NCBI RefSeq assembly: GCF_037975245.1
Contig: NC_092568.1
Location: 19,933,001-19,997,000 of the forward strand
Length of the DNA: 64,000 bases
Source: Apostichopus japonicus
Taxonomy: Eukaryota; Echinodermata; Holothuroidea; Aspidochirotida; Stichopodidae
Reading direction: 5' to 3'
In this document: in pieces, positions 50,801 to 62,449 of the stretch
Layout of the letters: every line of letters begins with the position of its first letter
Numbering within the stretch: the first letter of the stretch is position 1
The notes under the pieces: generated by a model
What the model saw: the letters and a program-made list of their open reading frames with translations, nothing else
Databases searched by the model: none
What the model was told of the DNA's origin: nothing
Position numbers and translations under genes: made by a program

Positions 50801-53800
50801 CTGTAGAGATGTCATCACAGAAGGAGTGCCAGAGATTGCGGGCATCCAGGAATGCAGTGAGGAACAAAGCTACTGGAACTCAGCCAGCATTTCATGCCAG
50901 CTTGGGATAGTTCTCGATTCCTATGCTGAAGTCCAATGCTGTGGAAATGGTGAGTTTGATCTTTGCACCTCCCCCCCTTCATCCCCTCCAATACACACAC
51001 ACTACCAAAAGAAATATCTCTGGTTACTCTGCATTTCAATTGATGAAAAAATTCCAGGACATAAAAGTTTGGCTATGATTACCAACTCCCAAGTTTCTGG
51101 ATGACACTATCTGTAAATTTGAAATCATGAAATTGTCACGGAATAAGTTTTATTCGTGGAAAACGTTTTGTCAGTGGTTTGCTCTACCAAATGCTCTACC
51201 AGGACATTGGCCTTTAGTAGAAGTAGTACCGTATGTGGTTACCATAGCGACTGGCTCGCCTAAATAATAGACCCGTTAAATTGCAAACGAACCAGGTCAT
51301 TCATTGCCTAGAAAGATGGGCTTATTAATCTGTGATTTCCTTCTTAATTGTCTTTATTCAGAAGTCTTATCTATTACTGACCAAATCTGTTGTGCTGGAA
51401 AGATTCTTACCCGGACAGGGCCAGACGACATTTGCTGTGGTACTGAAATTCTGAAACCGAATGCATTCTGTGTCGAAGGTCGAATTGTGCTTAAAGAGAC
51501 ACACGAAGACTCGTACTGCTTGTTGCGAAATGATACCTTCAGGATTGAGAGGATTATTACTTACGACAGTAATGCATATGTAAGTAGCATTTAAAATGAT
51601 GTATTTACATACATATTTATATGAAGTAAATGAAAAATGAAAAACTGACTGGGGAATTCTAGACAATGGAAAAGAGCAAAGAAATTTATGGCTAGAAAGG
51701 GATTCGAACCAGTGACCTCTGGGTTACAAGCCATGTAATACCAACTGTGCTATACAGCCCTTAGCTGTTTGTGATCCCTATAAAGCAATTTCTTTGCTGG
51801 GGGGTGGGGGGCAGTCAGTAGTACCTTGCAACCACGTAACCAAGGATCATAACTAGGACATGACCCAGAAAGCGTTCAGGAAGGGATTTTGAGACAATCG
51901 GCTTTTGAGTGGTTTTAATGCAGTTAGCAAGATAATTTGGCTCCTGACTGATGACCCCAGCAAAGAATGTTCTAGCCAGCAAATGTATGTCCTCTTTTCC
52001 ACTCATATGCTTACCTAAACATCAAAGCATGCACATTTTTCTCTAATATATTGTTTTACAAGCTCAGCTACTCGTGGTTGCATAAATGACACACACCGGT
52101 ATTTTCTGTACCCTTAAGTGAAGCACATCGTGTGAACTGATGATTTTGTTTGTATCATCTGTACACCATGTCTATTTTAGAATTTGGTATGTATCCAACT
52201 TTGCTGGATCTTCTTTGTCTGTATTTTTACCTTAGATATGCAAAGATGGCGCCCTGGCTGTGAAGAAACCGAACCAGAGATACTGTGAAGGTGCGAAGAC
52301 GATCTACGATGTTCAGACAGAGATATGCTGCGGTCACATCCACGTCCATAAGAATACTAATCCCTGGGGTCTGGAGAGACGTTGCTGTGGTTACGGTGTT
52401 TACCACCCACAGGAACAGAGCTGCTATGGATATCATGTCTTTCAGATACCAGAAAGATTTGCTGAAATGTATGTCATCCCAAAAATTTCGATCGTTATTG
52501 TGTATCGTTAATGTTGTCGTATGCCCGATGTTTTCAATGTTTATACGTAGCACTCGTAGCTTTAATGTTTGTTGTAATAAACCATGAACTGTCCATCTGA
52601 ATGTGAAGCATTTTTATCAATATTTCATCACGTACACTGTGAATGGAATTATATCAGAGTTAACTCACCCATCAAAAGGAGCTGAGTTGTGGAAGAATTG
52701 TTTCTTTCAATAGATGAACAAAAATCAACTAGCAGTCTGTTATCATGTATCTCTATTTCACATCCTGTCTGCATTACATTGCAACTAAAACCCAGAACTC
52801 TGCTATACCAAATTTCTTTGTGTCATTAAGACTTCTGAAATCAGATATTGAAACAGGTCTTTGAATCAACATTTGTGAATTTCCCCCCCCCCTCTTTTCT
52901 GGCAAGTTTCAGTATAGTTGCAGCTGGAACATCCCTTCAAATATTAAATGTATTTATTTTGAATCACCTCTAACAACCACAACATTCTCCTCACTTCAGA
53001 TAGACTCCAACGAGCCATCCCTAAAAAACCCATCATCGCCTACAGACGACCACGCAACCTACGAGACCTTCTTGTACGTGCTGCTGTTCCACCTCTTACT
53101 TCTAACCCCACACCCATTCAGCATGGTACCTTCAAATGTGATCGTACTTCGAGATGCATCGTCTGCAGCCACCACATTGTTGAATCCAATTCCATCACCA
53201 GCCACAGCATGCAACTCACACACAAGACTAAGGGTCACATCACTTGCACTACCACCAATGTCATCTATCTGATCTCTTGTAGAGTTTGCGGCATCCAGTA
53301 TGTTGGCGAAACCAAAACCACCCTCAAGAAGCGTTTCTATGGTCACAGATCCACAGTCAACACCATGAAGACTGAGACCCCAGTTGGAGAACATTTTAAC
53401 CTTCCCAACCATACCATTAACGACATGTCCCTACAGGGGATTGAATCCTTAGGTAGCCGTCCTGACCTAGTACGTATCAGCAGAGAGAGGCTCTGGATGC
53501 AACGCCTTCGTACCATTCAACCTCATGGGCTGAACATTCAGGAAGGACATGACTAACTTTCCTCTGTTCCCTACTCCTTCTCCCCTTTCTCCCTTCCCCC
53601 CCCCCTTTCACTCTTCCTCTTACAGCTCTCTTCCCCTCCATTTTTCTTCACACCTTTCTGTCTTTGTCCCTCTCCAGTTTATTCCTCACCCTGTGCCTTT
53701 AATCCTCTCTTTGTCCCTCCACAGTTTATCTCCTTCCTCTCCTCTTCTCCTGTTGCTTTCTACTTATAATCCCCTTTCATCCATCTCATTGTGTTCACCG

Positions 53801-55315
53801 TGCTCATTAACCTGTCTGTATTCTGTGCGTGTTTTTGTCCCCTCTGTTACTGTAACTTGTCATTTAGCCTCTGAAGAAGATCCTGCTAGGATCGAAACGT
53901 CAGGCCAACTTACTTTTACACATGTATTTATTTTGTTATTTTTTAATGTTTCAGATGCAGTCTGTCTCTTTATGACAGTAGGACAGAAGTCTGCATTAAT
54001 GACCATATATACAGTAGAACCACCACAGAACTCACCGCCGAGATGTGCAGGAAGAGCAACGACCTCGCCGCCGCCTTTGACCAACATTGTTGCCAAGGGA
54101 AACCCATCAGTGACAGAACACACATATGCTGTGATGACCATGTATATTCCATAGAAGGCATGGAAAGTGAGTTTTAAAAGATTAGATTTCCCTGGAAAAT
54201 ATAGATAGTCAGGGGCTGGCTAGGCCTTTGACCTCCACAACAAGTGGTGTAGCTCAACCAACCCTTTAGAAAAGTTTAAATATCTGTTTCTATTCAAAAT
54301 AATCATCGTTGACATTTGTTGTAAATAGTTTAGGAAAAAAGTGACAATCCCATTTCTCTCTCCTCTGTTGTATGTCTTCTTTGTCACGTATCATTGTATC
54401 TGCCTTCAAAACAAAGTCCTATGATAAATAGATAGTTTAGGTATAAGTGATGGCACCTAAACAGTTTTAACACACTCCTGTCGTATATCACTCGCATGTG
54501 ACTGTTAACCTTCGATATTCCTGCCATTGTAAAAATGTTTCCCGACCTTATGTCACTCCTTTTATCCCCCAAAACACTCTAATTTGGACCAAACATCTTT
54601 TTGTCTTCCAACATTATCTCCCACACCACTGTTTCCAGCTGTTCTATTAACGTTACTCATTCCGTTGTGACAACCATTCCCATATAACTCACAAACATTC
54701 AGAGGGCAAAGTTTCAAATTTCCCCCAATTTTTTTTTCCTCATCAATAGATCCACAATGTTGTGGAAGACGGGTTGTCGATTTGAACGCTTTGGAAGCTG
54801 TCTGCTGTGAGGGAAGCTGGCATTTCACAGGTGGAGAAGCAAAATCTTGTATCGGTGCAGTAGCAGTCGCGAAACGTGAACGGTTGTGTGGCGATACCAT
54901 CTACCTGAGAGCCGACGGCCAGTGTTGTGGTAACGGCATTTACAACCCACGCACTCACTTGTGTTGCGATGGTGTCAGGTAAGGCATTTTGTAAAGACAA
55001 AATTAAAATTGACATGAAGAGGTTTATTTGAAGGGCTGTTTATAGCTGCCAACGAATCATATATTAAACCTTTGTTAAAAACTGATATTAAAAATCATAT
55101 ATCCTGCTCAACTAAGTTCTTTATAACTTTCTGGACACTCACATGACTAATGAGTTTTATAAGGAACTTTGCATTAAGATATTTTCAGTTGAAAAATTTC
55201 CCTTCTTTCATACATACTTCTCGAAAGATTTCAACCTCTCCACCTCACCCCCCCCCCCTTGTTACCTTATAACATTGATATCATTGATAACAATTTCTTC
55301 AGGTGTTGATGTCTT

Positions 55316-55348
<33 letters not shown>

Positions 55349-57045
55349 GTTTGTCTATATTTGACTAAGAAGGTCAACTATCTATCCTTATTTTTCAACT
55401 GTTGTCTTTCAGATTACCGAAGAGCCATAGAGACGATGTATGTTGCGGTACCACTAAGTACTGTAGGAGAAACCGCCAGCTGAAATGTTGCCAAGGAACC
55501 CTCCACGAGATGGTCTCCGGCCGAGTATGCTGCGGGTCATCACTTATCAATCCGACTCAGGACGTGTGCCTTGAGGATCGCTACCAAGTGAGCGGGGAAC
55601 AACTCGAAAAGACCTGCGATGCCACCGACTCAGATAATCCACTGGGCACCTGTTGCGGAGGGATCCTGCACTTTGGAAAATTTGGATCTTGCGACGGGTT
55701 TAGATTTGTCGAACCCCACTCTGCGTCGTCGCGGGAAGCTCGCGCGGAAGAGGACGATCTCGACGTGGAGGACTCGGAGAATCTGTACGCGCATGTGACG
55801 TGCGGGGATGCACTGTACAACCCGTTAACTCACGCCTGCTGTGATGCGACGCTGGTGGAAAATGGCAAACAAGTCTGCTGTAACGGCAGAGTCCAGAACG
55901 TGACCGGGGAAAACGAAAACAGCTGCTGCGGCATCGACGCTTACAACAACTCGACAGCCGTCTGTTGCGAAGGAGAGAAAATCAAGCAGTTGAGAGACAT
56001 TCGAAAGGTCCGAGATGCGAAAGGATGTTGTCAAGATGGTCAGTACTTTGACTTGGAAACCTTACGGTGTCAGGAAGGAGAACTCCAACAGGAAGTAGAA
56101 GGTAAGGGACATCTGTTAAAAAACTCTCAGGTATTCTGTAGAGCAAACTTAGCAAATACGATATCTCTAGACACAGACTGGACAAACCTTTAACCACCCA
56201 CTGTATTCAGACTATTTATGCAATGCTTTGGACAAATGCTATTCTAGTTATAGTAATTCTACCATGTTCCATATTTTAGCATTCTGCCTTTTTTATTCAG
56301 TATTCTTCTTCCTGAGTTTCATCAGCTGTTTTAGACCTCCGTAAAGCAAAATGCTTTCATTTCACTAAACAGACTTCACATTTCTTGACGACTCTCGACA
56401 CCAACTTGATAAAACTGTTAACCTTCAACTGGATGCAGAGTATTCATGCAGTTCTCTGGTTACAAATGCTATGTTAATTTTGATTTGATGTACCCATGCT
56501 CTATCAAGGTATCAACTTAGAAGCTGAACGTCTACATTTCCCTTAATAAATATTTGTATAATATTCTACAGATATTTTTTATGATCTGCCTTAGCATTAT
56601 CCTCTCATAGTTTTTCTTCTTCTTCTTTGTCATCACATTGGTTGATATTTCTTCTTTTTTGATCTTTCTCACAGAATGTTCCCTGTGCCAAGACGCCAGC
56701 CTCTCGAAGGGAGATATTACAGATTTGGCCGTCCAGTCGGTGCACCATTTTAACGTCAGAGTCACACGTACGTTCCCCGGCCAGAATAAGTTTGGTGTGA
56801 GAGTGACTCCTCTGTTCAAAAGTTGCCCTGACTGCCCCGCTGTTCTCAGTAGGAAAGAGCTTAAGAAGATCAAAATGATGGTCCTACCTGAGAATTGTGA
56901 CTGTGAGAAGATTCAAAGGCAAGGGAGATATGTCCTTCTGACTTCAGGCTCGCTTAAAGACGATGGACACTTCCATCTGCAGAGTGCTGATGTACTGTTG
57001 CCACCAAAGAATGCCAAGATAGTAAGACAAATCTTTGAAACTTGA
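44884..57045 (+). CDS. Secreted galaxin-like dicysteine-repeat protein with C-terminal NTR domain, 12 exons
   Basis: Exons: 44884-44944, 48101-48223, 48855-48968, 49355-49602, 50186-50384, 50749-50949, 51362-51579, 52236-52468, 53955-54166, 54750-54978, 55413-56101, 56675-57045. They total 2898 nt (965 aa), frame kept at every junction. Exon 1 is a signal peptide (MSKLVAVLTLLGHF). Residues about 30-840 hold 29 Cys-Cys pairs in the style CCGNGIYNPRTHLCCDG; this dicysteine pattern defines galaxin, first described in coral skeleton matrix. Exon 11 alone carries nine pairs plus an acidic insert (REARAEEDDLDVEDSE) that could bind calcium (inference). Exon 12 resembles a netrin/TIMP-like NTR domain: ECSLC, FNVRVTRTFPG, SCPDC, NCDC, GRYVLLTSGSLKDDG. 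Probable role: extracellular matrix or biomineral-associated protein. Galaxin assignment is firm by pattern; the NTR call is moderate; the function is inferred. Confidence 0.88.
47153..47631 (+). mobile_element. tRNA-derived SINE, family S1, copy 4, with expanded (CATA)n tail
   Basis: The best-preserved S1 copy: TGTTAGCTCAGTGGTTAACG (box A), GGTTCGAGTCACTCCC (box B), the body, then CAGGAGGATCTAATA leading straight into about 255 bp of (CATA)n at 47375-47631. It lies in intron 1 of the galaxin-like gene. Long ORFs of Tyr-Ile-His-Thr or Met-Tyr-Val-Cys repeats across the tail are artefacts. Confidence 0.92.
51675..51798 (-). repeat. tRNA-Thr-like sequence inside a 12-bp inverted repeat
   Basis: On the minus strand, 51762-51690 reads as a tRNA-like molecule with box A-like ATAGCACAGTTGGT, anticodon loop CTTGTAA (UGU, Thr) and GGTTCGAATCC. 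The acceptor and T stems pair poorly, so it is a pseudogene or SINE head, not a functional tRNA. It lies between exact 12-bp inverted repeats AGCAAAGAAATT (51675-51686) and AATTTCTTTGCT (51787-51798), in intron 7 of the galaxin-like gene. Confidence 0.6.
52999..53556 (+). pseudogene. Penelope-like element GIY-YIG endonuclease fragment
   Basis: The open frame begins near DRLQRAIPKKPIIAYRRPR, typical of the Penelope linker, and ends at 53556. It includes the Cys cluster FKCDRTSRCIVC, then the endonuclease core NVIYLISCRVCGIQYVGET (GIY-YIG counterpart), LKKRFYGHR, and VGEHFNLPNH. The 3' coding end is intact, but with no reverse transcriptase or start it is a dead fragment. An internal ATG at 53209 would give 115 aa, which is unlikely to be used. 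Confidence 0.85.
53867..53909 (+). ncRNA. Hammerhead ribozyme-like motif, copy B (Penelope 3' end)
   Basis: Core CTGAAGA lies at 53871-53877. Helix II is GATCC (53879-53883) with GGATC (53889-53893), followed by GAAA. Helix III could form only A-U and C-G pairs (no loop). The putative cleavage site follows GTC at 53899-53901. Helix I is GCCT (53867-53870) with AGGC (53902-53905). As in copy A, one extra A precedes helix II. Hammerhead motifs in Penelope-like elements are established; activity of this copy is untested. Confidence 0.6.
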
Positions 57046-57205
57046 TTTGTTCTACTCATGCACACATCCAGGTGCTGCATATTGGTGGTGGTGTTGTAGA
57101 TGGGTTGCTATGCACCCCTTTTTGCTTAATCTCTCTGGCCTTGTTATTTATTTTATATATTAGTTACTTAACTGCATAACACCTGTTTATGGAAGGAAAA
57201 TAAGA

Positions 57206-57211
57206 AATAAA
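57206..57211 (+). terminator. Candidate poly(A) signal of the galaxin-like gene
   Basis: AATAAA 161 bases after the stop codon. Position only. Confidence 0.5.
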
Positions 57212-59687
57212 TGATATTGATATGCAAGTAAATTGAAACCGAAAATATATATATATATATATTTATATTAGAAGGGAAAAAAAGCCACTGAGAGTTAGAG
57301 TATATATGCAAATGCACTATTATTTGTTTGTTTGTTATCATAATACCCAATTAAGTTTTTCATGAATATATTTTAGTTTGTATTAAGTCTTTCACCAATA
57401 TTTTCATACTTGTTAGTGCATAATTATAATACAAGATATATATTTTATTTGATTGACACAGGCATGCCTCTGTGTGATGGCAAACGTTTATAGAGAAATA
57501 TATGCAAATTATATAACATTCTATGCAGTAATTATCGAGGCTCCCTCATTTCTGCACTTTGAAATCATCCGGTTTACATTGACAACTTTTCTCGTCACTT
57601 CTAAATTACTGTACAACCAAACCATTTCTTGTGGAAATATTGCGTTTTTTTTTGGCAATCATTATTTTGATAATGTCTTTCATTGATTCAATCAAAATGT
57701 TTTTTACCTTTATGGATTTGTTCCCACCATGTATTTTAATCTGCTAGTTGTATTCAATGATGTGTAAAAGCATTATACTAGATTTTATTCTTTCTCACAA
57801 ATCAGGGGTATGCACACATATTGTGTGATAAGGTTTTTTATGTCCACGGCCATTGTCTTTAGCTTTAAGTATTCAGCGTTGTATTAAAGCAGTGTGTGGG
57901 ATTGTATTCAACATAACAAATCATGGGCACACACACACACGTATATTATGTGATATGTTAGCCTGAAACCTTCAATTCTTTTAAGTGTTTGTATTCAGTA
58001 GTAAGATATACATTAAAACAGAATTAACCTCAGACATCGTGGGCAGACATTTATGTTGTTGTCGGCTTCGAACGAGAACACACATCATACAGTACTCAGT
58101 TTTATGACCCAGGAAGATAACTGACATATAAAACATTAGCCAAAATGCCTGGGAAATGTTATTTCTTCAAGTTTCTCAGAAGTAAATCTTTGCTAGAGTA
58201 AATTGTTTCCTCCATAAAAGTAATCTTTTATGTTTTAACAATGACAAGAAACAAATCAAAAGGACTGCCATATTCTTCAAAGTCATCCATAACTGTCTTA
58301 GATTAAATAAAAAATATATTTATCACTGGTTTTCATTTATTTTGCATATTAATATACCTATATCTATATATATATATAAACTTTTCTCAGATAAATTATT
58401 AAAGTTTATATTTGTCAAAATGGGAAAAAACAATTTGTTTTTATAAAACAATTTTCAAAGAAACAGTCATTACGGCTCACATTAGTAACTCGTGTTATAA
58501 GAGTAAGTCTCTACATTGGCATTTTTTTTTTACTTTATCTCTAAAATGCATTAGTCTTTAAATATTCACAGTAAATCCTTGTAAAATTTACATTTTAGCT
58601 TAGAAGAGATAAAATAACCTATTTTTTATTTCTATTTTAAGCAAATTGCATTTTAATGTCAAGTCTTTTATATCAGTCATATTTTTTGTATCGTCATTTG
58701 ATATCATTGTGGTGAGAGGAAGAGTATAATACAAGTTTTCATCATGTGAATGATAAAAATGGGGGTGGGGTGGGGTGGGGGGGGCCAAGGAGTGGCTTAA
58801 AAAGTTCATACAAAGACAGCTATTTTCATATTAGTAGTACTTTGGAATTTTTTTGAGAGATTGTTTTATGATTTTTAATTTAGTTTCTTCATATAGCTTC
58901 CCTTTTATACTTTTGTTGCATAAATAAATACACAGAATTATTTTACATGACCTTGAATGAGAGTTCATTGTTCATGTTAGGTCTAATTTAATCCTAAGAT
59001 TATTGCCAGAAGTTTAAAACCGATAGTTTTTTTAAGTTTATTTATTTATCATATGATTTGGATGGGATTACCAGTTCAATTTGGTATCAACATTAATACT
59101 TTATTTTATGTATGTACTTTGCAGCATATATTTTACTGCATATGAAGTATTTTAATGTCTAATTTCTGTCGGTAATTAATTATCATTCATTTTATATTTC
59201 TATATTGCAATAAAAATAATGCCAAACGCCAAACTGTTTTGTCGTGTTGGTTTTCATTAGCTAAGTTAAGAATTGCCCAAGTAAATCCCCCTCCCTTCCG
59301 GGAACCACAACGGTGTTTAATGCAAACTTTACAACAATTGCTAAATCAATTTGTGGTGAAAGTCTTTAATGCGAATTCCCAGAACTATTTTGGTTCCCTT
59401 AGATTTCAATTGTCGTTTATTCACATTAGATAATATTAGGTAGTTAGGTAAACCGAACATGTTTCGAATCGAGATTAACCACGTGTTGAGTATCACGCAT
59501 GTATACACTGTCCCGTAGTATTTGCATAAAACCACAGTGGGAGAGGTTTCAACCACGGTCAAAAGGAGTCAATGAATTGTCAAATACCACATAACACATG
59601 ATCGATGACCTAAGTTCCTTGTTAATTCTATACACGTATTAGTTGTGTAATATAATTAAGTATTTTAGACCTACTTAGAAGACGCCA

Positions 59688-59867
59688 CATTGTGTGTTGA
59701 TTTCGACACAGTCACGTGGTATAAGAATCAAACTACATTAAAACCTGACATGCTACAGTAAAATGACGTCAAATTAAACACGCATTGTGTGTTGAGTTCG
59801 ACACAGGTGGTATAAGCATCAAACTATATTAAAACCTGACATGCTACAGTTAAATGACGTCAAATTA
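59688..59867. repeat. Tandem duplication, unit about 90 bp
   Basis: Two copies start CATTGTGTGTTGA at 59688 and 59783. They share TTAAAACCTGACATGCTACA and AAATGACGTCAAATTA. The second copy lacks a few bases near GTCACGTGG. Confidence 0.85.
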
Positions 59868-60345
59868 CAAATCGAGGCTGAAATGAAAATAATCAATTCC
59901 ATATTTGCCAATAATACAGACATTATGTAGGAATATTTAATAGAAAATTAATTAAATATAGCAAACAAATCTCTTCATTTGAGGGTTTATAAATATATTT
60001 TAAAATAGGGTAGGAGTCTTGACAGAAGCTCGGTTTATCAAAAGGGCCTATTAGTCACCTAAGGTTAAAGAAATAAAAGCGCATACAAGAGCTAATCCCA
60101 TGCCAAAATAGTGTGCTTGTTTCAGCACTAAATCTTCACTGTTTGGTTGTCTACGTTTAGCGTGTTTGTGACCGATTTGTGTGAACAAGTTTGGTGAAAA
60201 AAATGCCAAGTACGAATTAAGTTGATGTTACTTTATGACAAATACAATACAAATTGATTCGCAATTCTTTGCAATTGGAGGTATGTCTAATTAGCTGAAC
60301 ATCAGTGAATGGGAGACATTCCAATGTTATTTATTACCGACATGC

Positions 60346-60708
60346 AGTGGCGGACTGGCCACACGGTCATTAGGGCAATGCCCGGTGGACCGGTGAGCTG
60401 GGGAGCCGGGTAAAAATTACAGCCACTTTTCACAGTTGTTAATAGAATACAGACGGGCTGTGTAGAAATATATTTTAAACTGTGGGAATCAGCTCATGTC
60501 GTAACAAAAGAACGTGCTATTGGCAACCCGTTTTTTTCTGTTGTTTCAAGCACGTCAAGGGCGTAGGAACCGGGGGGCTGGGGGCGCCAGCCCCCCTGTG
60601 AAAAATATGGTGGGGCGGAAGTATCATTCCTCAATATCATTCCTCATCAAGTATCTAGTATCTAGGTGGAAAATGCCCGGGCCGGTTTTAAGACTCAGTC
60701 CGCCGCTG
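60346..60708. mobile_element. hAT-like element, family H3, interrupted by an H2 fragment
   Basis: The left end CAGTGGCGGACTGGCC and right end CAGTCCGCCGCTG are near-perfect inverted repeats, with an 8-bp duplication CCGACATG (60338-60345 and 60709-60716). Inside, from about 60556, a fragment starting CAAGGGCGTAGGAACC matches the left end of the 42216 element. This shows one element inserted into another. No transposase is present. Confidence 0.82.
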
Positions 60709-62395
60709 CCGACATGCAAATGCCTATATGCAACGACTGAACACTGCATGAAATTGTTGAAATCAATGTTCTTTGGGGACTTTAAGAATTTTCATCTACT
60801 GTTTTCTCAAATTGCCGTGGGTCCAAAGCGTTGGTAGAGTACTGGTTGTCTTATTACCTAATTCAATTCCACATATAACCAGGCATGTAACTTGTTTGAT
60901 GTTGTTTGACTAACGCACAGTTACCGCACTATATAGCATGGTGACAACAACAATCACTGAATTGAATTGTATTGCGCAATGTCGATGGATATTGTCAATG
61001 TCTTTAGAGTTAGTATCCCAGTCGCTTTATGTAAATCCGACTAACAGAGGCCTCATTTAATGGCTCGTAATAGTGCACGATAGTTATCGTGAAATTCATA
61101 ACATGTGTGACGAAGTTATAATACAACACCATAATTATCGTTGATCAACATTACCAATATCCACCCTTAGATACCGTGACCAGAACGAGAATCGAGTACA
61201 TTTGATTATCTGCTATTCTCTCTGCTAATCATGCAAAGATCCAGCAGAATGATCTAACACTGAGGTGGGTGCATCTCTATTCTCTAATTACAAAAGTGAG
61301 GAGGCAAGGGGTGGAATATACTCCTATAGGTGTATTCATTCCAGCACTGATTTCATCAGTGTAATCAAGTACTTTTTTGCAAACAATAATCCGTTCTATT
61401 TACTCTTGCGTTCATGGAGGTAAAACCACGGTGAACTCAACTCCGATTTGAGACCGATATGGTATCGAATATATATAGTGACCACGGATCCGTAATATAG
61501 TTTTTTTTTGTTCAGTCTCCCTTGACAAGCATCATTGAACACCACAAATTCATGCAATATTTCAACTGCGTCTTCGAATCTAAGAGAATCGCTACCAATT
61601 CTATACTCTAACAATCTCTCCGGTCATTATGAAAACTTCTATAGTAAAATAACGTAGTCTGAACTCCTCGGTTCCCCATGTCATTATGACATCAGATATA
61701 TAAACCTATAACGGCACATTGCAAATTGAGTGCTTACCCTGTCTGATTGCATTATACATATTAAGCTCAGTTGCCATGCAGGGATCGAGTTGTTATAGTT
61801 CCATAACAACTCCTTGGTTCGGGTTTATGCCAGCGGGTGTCGTACCAAGGTATTCTAGTAACTTGTGAAAACGTAATAATGAGTTCACTTAAAGGTGCCA
61901 AATGACATCAAAAGGAATCTACGCAAAGGTTTCCTTCAATAGTTGCACGTCTTTGTATAGGTAAACATACACAACGCGTTTACATGGACTCTGCCACTCC
62001 TGTTTTAATAGGGAATACTTCCAACTGCCATCCAGAAAACTTATGCAGTTAATCTATGTTTGTTTTGTATTCCCCGGCCCTTGTACCGTATTATCGAATA
62101 TTACAATGTGTACTTTGGTTCTATCTACTTCGTTGCGAAAGACAAATGGTTGAGTGCATGTTCTGTTTGACATTCAGCGGTTACGTTGAAATTATAGTTA
62201 CACTGTAAAGAAATACTATACACTTGCCGGTTATTGCGTAACCACACATATTGAAGTCAGTGTATTTGCCGAGCAGGCTTACTCATTAATATGATTGTGA
62301 GATAATCATGTTTGATGTGTATCTCTTACTGTTATTGGTATATGCGTCGTGCAGGTTATTTTTACAAGTAGATTATGCTGAAAGGGTCCCGATCG

Positions 62396-62449
62396 CCTGG
62401 CTCGCCGGGCTCGCCGGGCTCGCCGGGCTCGCCGGGCTCGCCGGGCTCC
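62396..62449. repeat. GC-rich minisatellite, 9-bp unit
   Basis: About six head-to-tail copies of CTCGCCGGG make a sharp GC island in AT-rich sequence. The minus-strand reading gives Ala-Arg-Arg repeats, which are not a gene. Confidence 0.9.

Larger units (their letters stand above)
52990..53935 (+). mobile_element. 5'-truncated Penelope-like retroelement
   Basis: The 3' part of a Penelope-like element in intron 8 of the galaxin-like gene, in sense orientation. It retains the linker after reverse transcriptase, the GIY-YIG endonuclease coding region, a C/T-rich 3' UTR and a hammerhead-like motif. The reverse transcriptase is absent. The element ends very close to the exon 9 splice acceptor (53954). 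The left boundary is approximate. Confidence 0.82.

Noticed and set aside
53059-53412. 117-aa ORF on the minus strand
   Set aside because: It is antisense to the Penelope endonuclease frame, which has clear domain motifs on the plus strand.
53549-54154. 201-aa ORF rich in Ser, Pro and Leu
   Set aside because: It reads the C/T-rich 3' UTR of the Penelope fragment and then exon 9 of the galaxin-like gene in the wrong frame.
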